A DNA stretch of 64,000 bases from Darksidea phi (Eukaryota; Ascomycota; Dothideomycetes; Pleosporales; Lentitheciaceae): assembly GCA_030770425.1 (NCBI GenBank), contig JASJFT010000017.1, positions 124,001 through 188,000 of the forward strand, given 5' to 3'. The position numbers and the translations under genes were made by a program. The notes under the pieces are model-generated. The model did not search any database, was not told where the DNA came from, and saw nothing but the letters and a program-made list of their open reading frames with translations. Positions 10,801-20,033 of this stretch are shown here, one piece after another. Position 1 is the first letter of the stretch. The number at the start of each line of letters is the position of its first letter.

Positions 10801-13800
10801 ACATGGGTTGGACTGTTGTTCGAGGTATGGGAGAATCGTCTTGGTCTGATTGCGATCCTTGCGATGCACAAGTCGTTTTGTTTCTCGGGTCTGTGGTCGA
10901 CAGACAGATCCTGTTTTGAAGCAGCGAGTGCATTTGGTCGATGTCTCATGTTGTTCGCAGACTGTCTTGTATTTGAAACAGAAATCGCACTTGCTGTCAT
11001 CTGGATAATAGTTTCCTGATTTCCTCATGCATTTGATGGGTGGCAACGTGCTGTCGGAATCCCCATCATCATCGTCATCATTGTCTTCAGTCACCATTTG
11101 TGCTACTGGTTTTGCAAAGAATCTGGACACTGTTTCGTGTTCACCATCGTCTTCATCAGATACCTCGTCTGGGGCATCATCGTCTGATTCCATTTCGGGG
11201 TAGAAAAGTGGTGTATTTTCCAGACTTCTTTCCAAGTGTTGGTCTTCATTTTCCGTGGTGTCTTCCGGTCCAACTTCCAGATCTTGTGAGTCTGAGGAGA
11301 TTGCCGAGTCTTGGTTGGATTCAAAGTTTTGTGTGGGTTTAGGGTGATTTGAAGTGACGACTTCGTCAACATCATCGTCCGGATCTAGGAGATCATCGAA
11401 GTCTCTGGACGTGGGTCTTGGATCGCGTGCTTGCAAAGACGGGTCAATCTGTGGATCATCTAGTCCAGTCCCATCTTCGACTCGGGCATTGCCCACATTG
11501 AAAACACGATTCTGATCTGGTGAAAAGATTTTGCTGATAGCTTCACTCTCACATCCAACCCAGTAGCCTAGCCATCCTCTAGCATCATGGAGTTTATTTC
11601 CTTGTCTTTCATGAGGTATGGACACATAGGCTCGGCTCCCCCAGATCTTCTCATTAGTGAAATCTGGTTGGATGTTGTAGAGAGATTCCCATGGGGTTTT
11701 CTTTTCCTTCTTCCGAAGTGCTCTGGCCGGTGATCGGTTTTTTAACCATACTGCATGTTCGATTGCTTCTGGCCACAGATGCTCGGGAATGTTGGTTTCT
11801 CTGAGTAGCTCGTTTCCTTTCTCAGTGATTATGCGGGTAATTTGACCGTTGAGGTTGGGTTCTTGCATCATTGGTGCTGCTTTGTCGCGTATGACTCGGT
11901 TGGCTCGCTCTGCAACACCCGCTTGGTAGTGTTGATACGGTTTGGTTTCTTCCATGCCTATTCCTCGGGAAGTGATCCAGCCTCCAATTGATCCTCGTGT
12001 GAATTCTCCATCGAGGCGATACCACCTTATCGTGATATCATGTGCTCGTTCGATGTATTTATGAAGATCACGAAATGCTTGGAAGAGATCTTGTCCTTTG
12101 TTTAGGCGAATACTCCATGTGAAACGGGTTGCATCGTCTGTTATGAACAGGAATCTTGTTGTCCCGTCATATCCTGGAATCGGATATGGGCCCCATGTAT
12201 CCATGTGCATCATGTCACCAGGATTTTGACCATGACGCTTGGCGGGATCCCTTGGTATCTTGACTAGAGTTTTGGTCACAGCGCATACTGGACAGATGCC
12301 TTTAATCTGCTCTTTGATTTGTTCGTCCGTCAGATCAATTCCTTCACTGACTTTGATCAGGTTTCTCATGTTCTCCAGTCCAAGGTGTCCCAGACGTCGA
12401 TGCCACTGCCACACAGGATGGTTGAAGTCGGTCATTGCGATCATTGTATCTGTCTCTATGGTATCGACTGTCTCTTCGATATTCAGGAAGTAGAGTCCGT
12501 TCCTTTGGTGGAGGTTGATGATCGGCATGTCTGGTGGTAGGCTGATGCTCATTCCTTGTGAGTTCCATTTCCCTTCCAATTTGGTTGCTTTGGTGAATAG
12601 CGACATGGATATCAGATTGCATCTTGCCCTGGGGGCATAGAGTGCATCCTTCAGGGTAATGTTTGTCGTACCGTTGCTTGTTTTGATTGGAAGACAGATA
12701 ACTCCCATGCCTTTGATTCCAAGCATGTCATCATTGTTCGCTGTGTTTACTGCAGTCGAGAGTGGTTTTAGTTTCAAGAACCATTTTTGATCATTGACAA
12801 CATGTCGATTTGCAGCTGAGTCAAGACACCATTGATTTGATTTGTTCCATTCATTCCGTTGCTCACTCAGTAGAGAGGCATATGCTTTGTCTGAGCATTT
12901 GAAAGACGTGTCATTCCTTGACATTCCACCGACTGGTCCTGAAAGGACTGCATGCACCTCCCCAAGAGTTCCTCCATCACAGATGTCCCTATTCTCTCCC
13001 TCTAAGTGATCGAGTCTAGTTTGACTCTGCGTGAGATCAGCAGTTGTTGTGGAGGAAGTAGGATGGTTCATACCTGTGACAGAGTCTTCTGGGTTGGCTT
13101 CGGTCAGAGCTGCAAAGGGTTCTTGTTTCGGTTTGGTTTTGCCTTTGGTTTTTTCGCCATTTGCAAAGGGGTTCTTTTCAGGATGCTTGAACCAACATTC
13201 AGCTTCTCCTCCGGGATGGCGTTTTTTGCATGCTGGACACTGAGGGTTCTTGGCTGATTTGTTCTTGTCGGTATTGCCTTCAGTGTTGTTTTTGTCCTTG
13301 CTGGACTTGTCCTTGTTGTTTTTGTCGTCCTTGTTGTCTTTCTTCTGCTGTTTGCGCTGAGCAATGAGAGATTCTTGGATGAGAAGGCGCGAGATAAGTT
13401 GGTCGACAGTAATGGTGGTTCCAACGCCTGCATCGAAATGGACTTGTTCTACAAGGCGATTATATTGCGGTGATAGTCCGTTGAGCAACGTTGCCATGAT
13501 GAGTGAGTCCGAGACATGATCCTGAGCCTGTGCAAGATCTAATTGGATATTACGTATCGTGGATACAAAGTCCTGCACATTCTTGAAGTCTGTCAGTTTA
13601 GCTTCTCGGAGTTGAGCATGTAGTAGTCCCTGGGCCATAGTATTCTGCATCTGGAAATGTGTGCGCAGATGTGCCCACATATGGAACACGGAGTTGATGT
13701 CGATAATCATTGGTTGTATGGTCTCGTCCACGGAATCAATAAACATCTTTCTGCAGATTCGAATACGCTTTTGTTGATCCTCGTATTCCTTGGACTCGAA

Positions 13801-14172
13801 CTTGTAGATCTCGATGTCGCCCCGATATTCCTCGCGCATTTCCTTTTCTTTTTCGGCAACCTTGGTGTCGGATCCTAGGAGGCTTCGTGCGTCGCGAGAA
13901 AGTGGAGCAGGTCGCTGAGGAACCCGTGGTTTTGGAAGCTCGGCTTCTACGGGGGTATTGTTTGTGGTTCGGAAGAGAGACATAGTGCCGTCCACTTGTG
14001 CTTGTACACAGACGGCGCGTTTCCAGCGAATGTAGTTGTTCTGGCCTGTGAGTCTCTCACCACGAAAGGCATAGGCCGTATTGTTGTTGTTGTTGTTGTC
14101 CGACATAGCTGTGTGCCTGTTGGATGTTTTTTGTTGTTGGATGTTGATGATGCGCTTGAAGGGCGTATTCAA
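7828..14172 (-). CDS. Copia Gag-Pol polyprotein with Zn2Cys6 array and OTU-like domain, 2114 aa
   Basis: A single open frame with no frameshift between gag and pol. Visible parts: Gag, UBN2/copia-type (about 30-275), followed by a Lys/Asn-rich tract and a Cys/His knuckle (C312, C315, H319, C326). Aspartic protease D451-S-A. Integrase zinc site H591, H596, C627, C630 and core D658, D721, E755. Acidic linker (about 905-1045). Four motifs with GAL4-type spacing C-x2-C-x6-C-x5to8-C-x2-C-x6-C at about 1062-1091, 1124-1159 (last spacing 12), 1221-1247 and 1279-1305. A domain at about 1355-1510 resembles OTU cysteine proteases, with candidate nucleophile C1381 (NECALYAL) and histidine H1497 (GHWEGL). 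Reverse transcriptase (about 1635-1880) with D1716 and the W-V-D-D box at 1797-1800. RNase H with D1964, E2003, D2039. The start could be 14172 or Met23 (14106). Retroelement functions are assigned by family; the zinc clusters and OTU-like domain are my reading. Confidence 0.95.
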   Translation of the reverse strand: MNTPFKRIINIQQQKTSNRHTAMSDNNNNNNTAYAFRGERLTGQNNYIRWKRAVCVQAQVDGTMSLFRTTNNTPVEAELPKPRVPQRPAPLSRDARSLLGSDTKVAEKEKEMREEYRGDIEIYKFESKEYEDQQKRIRICRKMFIDSVDETIQPMIIDINSVFHMWAHLRTHFQMQNTMAQGLLHAQLREAKLTDFKNVQDFVSTIRNIQLDLAQAQDHVSDSLIMATLLNGLSPQYNRLVEQVHFDAGVGTTITVDQLISRLLIQESLIAQRKQQKKDNKDDKNNKDKSSKDKNNTEGNTDKNKSAKNPQCPACKKRHPGGEAECWFKHPEKNPFANGEKTKGKTKPKQEPFAALTEANPEDSVTGMNHPTSSTTTADLTQSQTRLDHLEGENRDICDGGTLGEVHAVLSGPVGGMSRNDTSFKCSDKAYASLLSEQRNEWNKSNQWCLDSAANRHVVNDQKWFLKLKPLSTAVNTANNDDMLGIKGMGVICLPIKTSNGTTNITLKDALYAPRARCNLISMSLFTKATKLEGKWNSQGMSISLPPDMPIINLHQRNGLYFLNIEETVDTIETDTMIAMTDFNHPVWQWHRRLGHLGLENMRNLIKVSEGIDLTDEQIKEQIKGICPVCAVTKTLVKIPRDPAKRHGQNPGDMMHMDTWGPYPIPGYDGTTRFLFITDDATRFTWSIRLNKGQDLFQAFRDLHKYIERAHDITIRWYRLDGEFTRGSIGGWITSRGIGMEETKPYQHYQAGVAERANRVIRDKAAPMMQEPNLNGQITRIITEKGNELLRETNIPEHLWPEAIEHAVWLKNRSPARALRKKEKKTPWESLYNIQPDFTNEKIWGSRAYVSIPHERQGNKLHDARGWLGYWVGCESEAISKIFSPDQNRVFNVGNARVEDGTGLDDPQIDPSLQARDPRPTSRDFDDLLDPDDDVDEVVTSNHPKPTQNFESNQDSAISSDSQDLEVGPEDTTENEDQHLERSLENTPLFYPEMESDDDAPDEVSDEDDGEHETVSRFFAKPVAQMVTEDNDDDDDGDSDSTLPPIKCMRKSGNYYPDDSKCDFCFKYKTVCEQHETSTKCTRCFKTGSVCRPQTRETKRLVHRKDRNQTKTILPYLEQQSNPCRICFRQGYKCMKQPMNESCEHCTQRNAKGKLPVRCTWNLEGVKIARGKLKGGYVKDGVFIPPANIDKPSEPKPLTKESKRPKRIPTKKKGLFPDPKCTYCRNEKRNCDRGKPCNFCIKFKRTCCYEGQDGIVKRLYFRKGDTKTYEYLSESEDECRSCINNKLRCNGQQPCYTCIKRGFPCCSWIHKHGLVEHFRADLFKLADGEPVLRDNYMDGRLKSTKHKEMRRTNGSLSDELFHRTFANGYLRLHTSAENNECALYALINSYHNQRPSYTNTAPPTIDQLRTISRSQQYRDLMADTNSNNSNEFGADQTGAILWLWGQERNLNLRLGIYVNRESDNTYLVGTSTDHLQPHTIWIYNDNAEADLGITGHWEGLARSAKRNLGAPGYNRKQKRTEKDPNNSDDDSEDEENPIMKKRLQVDDDVVIFGGKTNTKDAVAMVTEVEHRQAKEMSQDLDNLLVQMRAHGRISTIEDAQDAKEPLTFAEAITSAEAPLWISAMKEELESMITNGVWRISSLPDDRKALTARWVFKLKRGPGGEITRFKARLVARGFQQKEGIDYEETFSPAVKSDSYRVLFAIAAAQGWKVHQMDIKTAFLNGELNEKIFMKGPQGVNIPTGKVLELVKALYGLKQAPRAWYDKFRATLAESGWRIMKSDPCVFVHDKQRLYLGLWVDDIILTGPQVENIDQFKQHLAHDFDMTDLGLCSYYLGMSVKQDDHTITLDQSQYINQMLEKYKLENATPSKSPGNPQKPLVKGTTPANPDFRTDYQSKVGSVNYAANGTRPDISFGAGYLARYSSNPNQTHMDAASRLMTYLKFTPTQGIQYSRGNLDLHGFSDSDHGGEDGRSTGGYIFYMARGPVAWKSQRQKTVALSTLDAEFIAATEAAKTAVWLKTFVNELGIEGLHIDRVPIAIDNNSALRLTKNPEFHAKTKHLDLRYHFIREKVNDTKDITTHRVATQDNVADIMTKFLSPQGHEHLVKRLNMSGTAH

Positions 14173-14207
14173 GTTGTATATTTTTCCTTCAGCGTGAGAA
14201 CGCGTCC

Positions 14208-14219
14208 GGGCTCATAACC
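14208..14219 (-). other. Primer binding site complementary to anticodon region of initiator tRNA-Met
   Basis: In element orientation GGTTATGAGCCC starts directly after the 5' LTR. Its complement, GGGCTCATAACC, matches the anticodon stem-loop of initiator tRNA-Met (CAT in the middle), as in Ty5 and Drosophila copia, which prime from a tRNA half and not from the tRNA 3' end. Confidence 0.8.
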
Positions 14220-14366
14220 AGTTGATTTACTGAAGTTGAGTATGCATAGGTTCTATATTGAGTAACTAGTCCTGACTTTATACTAAAGGTGCGCGCGCAC
14301 GGACCACAAGGGAATGCATGGGCCTTCCACATGTGGACAAGCACTGATTCACCTGACAGGCCAACT
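14220..14366 (-). repeat. 5' LTR of copia element
   Basis: 147 bp, identical to 7670-7816. It carries the element's promoter by family analogy. The gag start follows about 48 bp after its inner end, leaving a very short internal leader. Confidence 0.93.
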
Positions 14367-14371
14367 ACGAT
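14367..14371. repeat. Target-site duplication, right copy
   Basis: ACGAT, identical to 7665-7669. It sits 33 to 29 bases into exon 2 of the interrupted MFS gene (in gene orientation ATCGT). Confidence 0.85.
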
Positions 14372-15279
14372 ACTCTCTGTGAAGAACATGTAGAAAGGTC
14401 TAAGTGAAATTAGGAGATGCCCTGTCGCTGGGGTTTGGGAGTGTGGACATACCTGGCAAAGACAGTGCCAATCTTCTTGAGAGACATCCGATGACCACGG
14501 ATCTCATTCGGTCCGTAACTGTTAGGGTCTTCGCCGGTCGTGCGTCTCCTCTTCGCCTCGCGGTCTAGCAAGATCGTCGCGCGCGTCTCAGGATTGCAAA
14601 GCAAGTGGACAGCCTGAACGAACACTCCAACGATCAACTGGATCCAGAAAATCCATGGAAGAGACAACTTCTCCTCAATGAAGCCTCCCGCAATAGCACC
14701 GACAACCGATCCGCCGACCGAGGAAAGGACCAAGAACGCAACTGCATATTCCTGTTCATCAGGTTCCCATAAATCCGCCAACACGCCTAGTGTGACCGAA
14801 CCGCCGGCCGTCGAAAGACCACCAAGCGTCCTGCAAACAGCATACGTCGCGAAATTCTTGGATAACGCACATGGTATCTGCCAAATATTCACCAAGAACA
14901 GGCTAAGCTGCTGGATCGGCCAGCGTCCATATTCTTCAGACCATGGCGCCCAAAGCTCGCAACCGAATCCATATGCCACCAGGAACAGCATCTGCGGTAT
15001 GCGTGCAACCTGCTTGCTAATGTGGAATTCTTCGCTGATGTGGGCGACCCCGTGGGAGTACATAGAGGCGTTCAGGTTCATGCTGATTTGGATGCAGAAG
15101 ACGACGATGAGAATCTGCCATTTTCGCCAGGTGGGGAAGGAGTAGCCCAGTTTGTCCCAAGCATCGGCGTCTTGAAGCTCAACCTTGTCGCCTTTGACGA
15201 CCCGATCGTTCTTCTCGTGGGTCATCTCTGCGCCCTCTCCAAAGTTGGGATCGCGTTCGGTCTCTGGGACATGCTCCAT
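14372..15279 (-). pseudogene. MFS transporter, 5' part, cut off by retrotransposon insertion
   Basis: Exon 1 (15279-14453) encodes an N-terminal tail and membrane segments 1-6 of a DHA1-type major facilitator (for example VVFCIQISMNLNASMY, then the YGFGCELWAPWSEEYGRW loop that matches the G-x-x-x-D-R-x-G-R loop of the family in altered form). The intron is 14452-14400 (GTATGT...CTTAG). Exon 2 begins at 14399 (PFYMFFTESIV) and runs 28 bases before the element's target site. As it stands, translation would run into the 5' LTR after residue SIV and stop within the element. The remainder of the gene is at 6895-7664. Confidence 0.9.
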
Positions 15280-16192
15280 CGTTGTGGAGTGGTACCGATG
15301 TCACTCGGTGAAGGGTAAAGGTAGAGTAGCAGCGGGGATAAGAGAATGAGGAGGTCCAGAAGCGCGCAGCGATGGAGTAGGAGAGCCTGAGGTATTTAAT
15401 TATCACAGTAACTTATTCGTGTCCTCCGTTCACACGGCAGACATCCTGCTGCCATGACGTCAAAAGGCAGGTGCCTTTGTCTCTCTGAGCTTTTCCCCAG
15501 CCAATCTCTTCCATGAGTGGCTTGCGCCAACAGCCAAGGCTGACATTTCGCACGTAAGGCCCCCAAGCATCTTTTGGGGTAGCTTGTTTGTGCTACAATA
15601 ATCGACAGCTGAGGGCGGGTGAAACGGGTCTCCGGGTCTCGCGCCTCGGCGGTGGTGGTAGATGCCAAGCCGAAGGATGAGGGTGTTGCGTCATAATCTT
15701 CGAGATGTGCATGTGCGGTATGAATCTGGGTTTTAGGCGCGCACGTCGCGTGCTGGTGTCTGCGAAACAGAGGATGATGTCATTTCCGTCCAATATCTCA
15801 CGAGGTGATCTTTGGTGTTGAGGTGAGAAGAGGGTTGACAGCCGCAGCAAGCCCATTTAGTGGGTATGCTAACTCTAATTGGCCACCAAGAATACTGCAC
15901 GTGCCTACATGTACCCTGTTGGGGAATCAGTCATTAACTACGGCTACCTTTCATACAGCAATGATTTATACTTTCTTTAGAAATTTACCAATTCCAAGCC
16001 TCGACAAACATTGTCCTCCCCAACCCCCGCAGCAACCGGCGCTGTAATTATTCGTAATCGGGGTTTCGCTTCTTAGACTCCTGCGGTACTCCTCCATCTT
16101 TCCGCATTCGTGTAAGAACCGCTCTCGATGACAGTAAAAAGCGCGGTCCACGCGAAAGATCGCTGTTCCGTGGGCCAAAGGAGCCCGGTGTA
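15280..16192. other. Intergenic, no gene recognised
   Basis: Upstream of the interrupted MFS gene and downstream of the patatin gene. Contains the MFS promoter. Short frames on both strands show no domain. Confidence 0.5.
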
Positions 16193-18021
16193 CTACCAGC
16201 TGGGTTGTACAGCATCTCGACACATATTGCCACTAAGTAAAACCGTAGTGATAGCATCTACGCAGGCGTAGAACATCTGCCCTATATCCGGTCTCCCTAG
16301 GTATGCTAGTGTCTTCTCCCTAACCTCCTCTTCATGGCACCACTCCTCTAGCGGCACGTTGCTCAGGTCCACATTGAAACGAAAGTACTTCAACCACCCT
16401 CTTTCCACAAGCGCCTGATGGTCAGCCTCGAACTTTTCCCCCCATAGACTCGCCTCAACCGTCCTATCGCTGACGCTTTTAATTATCTCCGGGATCTCAC
16501 GTTCTCTGTCGAATCCAGTTCCGGTACCTAGAGAGACAATGACCATCGTATCGTTTCCGTACCGGTAGAGTTTGCTGCATTCAAAGCGGATATCACGAAC
16601 TGGATTATTTTTCGCAGTACCGTGGTCCACCAGGCCAGGTGCTATCACGGGTCTCCAATTGATGCCATCACGGGGCAGCAAGTAGCGGGGCGCGACTGAG
16701 GTTGCCCGCATGGCTTCCCATATCGTCATGTTCGTATCGAGTTCCGGGCCAGTGATGCGGCGGGTCGAGAATGAGCGTATCAGAGCTGCCTTGTTCGTGC
16801 CGATGTCGACTTGAGTACATACCACGAAGCTGTGATAACTAGGTATTAGTGCATGGAAGGGTTGTACATGCGTCTTTCATTCACTTACACATCAGCAGAG
16901 TCATCTCGGGAGTCAAGAAGAAGTTCGTCCTGATTACCAACCTCCCGGGTGACGACGGTCTTGATCGCATTCTCGACTGCCAGTCCGTCAGGACTCTTCG
17001 GCAGAGCATGTGGGTCGAACGAAGTGAAGAAGTCTCGTTTATTCGAAAACACTTCTTTTGCAATGAGCTTGTACGCTTCTCTAGCTCTGTGTGCTTGCAT
17101 GCGCAGGCGACTGAGCATGATTGCGAGTATACCTCCCATGGAAGTTCCGCCAATCAAGTCGAATACTTGATATGGGTCTACCTGCGCTCCGATTTTGGTG
17201 CATACAGCATTTACCAAGGACTCGACAAGCAGCACTTGAGAGAGCCCGCGGATGCCATCACCGTCGAGAGAAAGCAGTACCTTGGTCTCCCGGCTCTTCG
17301 ACGGGACTATTGACGGGGCTGCTGTGAGCTGTGGACGAGGCTCGTGAGGCGTGCTCTCTGGTTGCTGTATCCCGTTGGAAAGACCTGGTGGGTTTATGGT
17401 GATGGGCTGAAGCGCTGGTTGTGCAGAAGCGGACACCACCGACGCGGATAGACTGGGGCTAGAAGTTGGTTGAAGTGGTTTCGGCCTATGAGGTGAAGCA
17501 TAAAGTGAAGCATAAGGCGCTAGCTGAGTGGGCGGAACGGACGGGACGAGCGGAGAGTGCGCCTGTGGCTCGGAAGGCGGTAGAGGATGTACCGAAGGTA
17601 GAGCAGGTGGCCGGTTCTGCGGAGCAGGAGGTTGACTGTCGAGAAACAAGCTTGGGGGCGAGTGAAGTGGCGATTCTGTTGCGTCTGCGGATGGCGCGGG
17701 TCCAGCGACGCCTAGTGCTCCCGGGGGCGGCATAGAGGGCCATTGGCGGTAACCAGGGACCGTATTGTGGCAAGTGAGTCGAGCAGCAGCATCTCCAGCT
17801 ACCCGTCTGACTTCCGGATCCTGCGCTTTGCTGTGAATGTGAGCTTCGACCGATGCATTACGCTAGAGAACGTACAATTTGACATAGCTGACGTCCCACG
17901 ACTCCCACTGGCCGTTCAGCAAGAACTGAATTGCAGTTGGATAAGCTGGGTCGTAGAAATAGTGCGTGCCCTCAACAGGCGAGTATCGGACCAGGCCAAA
18001 GTCGACGGGCGTCCATGACAT
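16193..18021 (-). CDS. Patatin-like phospholipase
   Basis: Three exons: 18021-17876, 17830-16889 and 16829-16193, with GT-AG introns of 45 and 59 bp; 574 residues. The start MSWTPVDFGLVRYSP is chosen because the spliced frame runs on into the long Pro/Ser-rich linker (residues about 75-225). The catalytic domain (about 228-560) has the oxyanion-loop motif DGDGIRG (238-244), the nucleophile elbow GTSMGG (277-282, Ser279) and a later DHG where patatins carry the catalytic Asp (usually DGG/DGA). Family role: acyl hydrolase on phospholipids or lipid esters, cytosolic or membrane-associated. Substrate cannot be told. The G-to-H change next to the Asp is within what fungal members tolerate, but is a small oddity. 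Confidence 0.85.
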
Positions 18022-20033
18022 TGCTAATGCGTTGCGACGGGAGGAGCGAGGACTGGCGATCGGATTGCCGGGCGTGAGATAGGCGATAAACCTTTTGTCC
18101 CCGGCCTCGTGCTAATTAGGATTGATTGACTTGGACTGCAGTCCAATGAGTTGTTCGCGTTCTGGCGCGGCCTGCAAGGTTCGCGCAGGCGCCACCTCGT
18201 TACTTCGGCTCTTTTGGGCGGGGATTTGACATCACTGCACTTGTTGTGCGACAAGGCGGATGACGCTGCGTGGATGAAGCGTCAACGAGAGGGCTGCGAG
18301 ACGTAGCCCGGATTTAGCCACCAGATCCCTGCAGCAAACGACGCCGGAGCGGCCCTCTTTCGCCTCGTACAGGGGATGCTTTCCAGCCCCAGCACTCGAG
18401 AACAGGTAGTGTTGGTGGGAACAGACGGGATCCTCGCTTTGTTGTTATACGTCTTGGGTGGGGAGGGTAGCGAACCCAAGGCACTTCTCCACCACACCAA
18501 GGCGCTGGATAGACGAAGCGACGTTGAGCCCCGCCCACCACTGCTCGCGGCCCGAGCCGCTTATCCCGCCAGCCGAGCATTGGAGTACCGTCTTGCGGAC
18601 AAGATGTTGCGGACAAGACGTCTACCTATACAGGCAGCTCAAGATGTTGGCCATGCGTCATCAAACGAATGGCTCCGAAGCCCCAGCACACCGATGTAGC
18701 CTCGCAGTGCTACAATATGGACGCGGCAACATGTATGTAATGTCCCACGGGGGCCTGGAGAAGAGCAACGCGTGCGGTGTCCGAGCCAATCATCAGTGTT
18801 GCAGGTGCACGCAGACGCTCTCCGGAGGCCAGTAAAGCGCCCCGTTGTACGCTTTGATTCGCTCGTTGCCGCCGTGAAGGGCTGGAGAGCATACGGGTGC
18901 CTTGTGAGCGGACCATTGTGCGGCTCTAGCATCCAGAGGGCGGTCCGATGCGCTCACCGAAACGTCGATGCAGCCGTTTCCAAAGTCCTGATTCGCCGCT
19001 TTCCGATCGACTTGGACTTGCATTGCAAAGCACTTTTGTTCATGGCATTCCGCATTGCACAGCACTTTGTTCATGGCATTCAAGTCCTGCGGGGCTCTTC
19101 ACTGGGTCCGTTGGAACGTTGCCGACTCAGATACTAGCAGTGCTGGGTTAGACGGCCTCGCAAACAATGAGAGTATAAAAAAGTCCCCACTCTACCGTTC
19201 GACGGAAGGGGTAATCACTCTCTGTATCTCAGAGAATCCATGTATTGTGCATTGCAGGTGTAACCAGAGAACGGTGCAGCGAATCAGAACCGGTGACATG
19301 CATGTCTCGTTCCCTTGTGGAAGCCCACACCGTCCAAGTCAGTAATCGCATCTGCTTCATCTAATTACCTATGCTTGGCTCTGCTGTCGTGCTCAGGGGA
19401 ACACTAGTACCGCTTAACCACAAGCCGGAACGCAAGAATCTGTCCAATGTCATTCGCTGCGGCAGCGCCGAAAAGACAGCCCCGTCGGCCAATCAGCGCT
19501 CCTCGCACAAAAAACACGACGCCCACACCCAGCGAACTGGCAGCGACAGCCACCTTGCACCACTCGCAACAGAAGAGCGGCGAAAAGAAGACCGTTTGCG
19601 CAAATACGCTGCGGCGACTGCACTGCAGCTCCGCCGAAATTGTGCATTCTTTATCCAGCCAGGCATCATCTCGCATCAGTTGTTTTTAGCGAATCGCCGC
19701 CCAAGAAGAGACAAGTCCGTCCGCTGTGCAGGTGCCCTTCCCTCACCACACCCCAACAAACCCGTCCAGCGGCCTCACCTCTCCATCAAATATCTCCCCC
19801 CAACCCATCAAACAATTCACGCCGCCCCGATATATGAACATCGGCCGCACGCGCATTCGTTTGCCGCCAAAATCGGCACGATACTGGTCGCAATACCGAC
19901 GCTGCGCAGGCTGCGCGGGCCTTCGCGCTGAGGTCGCCGCTGCCCAACCCTCGCCACCCTCACTGCGCCTGCACTCAGCTCTGTCCGGCGCCAAGCAATT
20001 CTCCTTGAGCGGTAAACACCACGCCTGCACACC
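18022..20033. other. 2-kb divergent intergenic region between patatin gene and EPL1
   Basis: No gene recognised on either strand despite many overlapping short frames. An imperfect tandem duplication of about 30 bp lies at 19021-19050 and 19053-19081 (CATTGC...GTTCATGGCATTC). The pyrimidine-rich stretch before 20034 is probably the EPL1 leader. Confidence 0.45.

Larger units (their letters stand above)
7670..14366 (-). mobile_element. Complete Ty1/copia LTR retrotransposon inserted in MFS gene
   Basis: 6697-bp element read from the minus strand. It has 147-bp LTRs at both ends that are identical base for base, a half-tRNA-type primer binding site next to the 5' LTR, a purine tract (GGGGGAG) next to the 3' LTR, and one continuous gag-pol frame. 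The domain order protease, integrase, reverse transcriptase, RNase H is the copia order. LTR ends are AGTTG...CAACT, an inverted repeat that lacks the usual TG...CA. Identical LTRs, an intact frame and absence of visible RIP-type stops point to a very recent insertion, so the element may be active. Between integrase and reverse transcriptase lies about 600 residues of unusual sequence, described under the CDS. Confidence 0.95.

Noticed and set aside
7670..14366. Assembly artefact joining two loci instead of an insertion
   Set aside because: The 5-bp duplication and the perfect rejoining of the MFS exons across the element show a genuine integration.
16885..17733. Patatin gene starting at 17733
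   Set aside because: Would drop an in-frame, properly spliced 81-residue N-terminus beginning at 18021.
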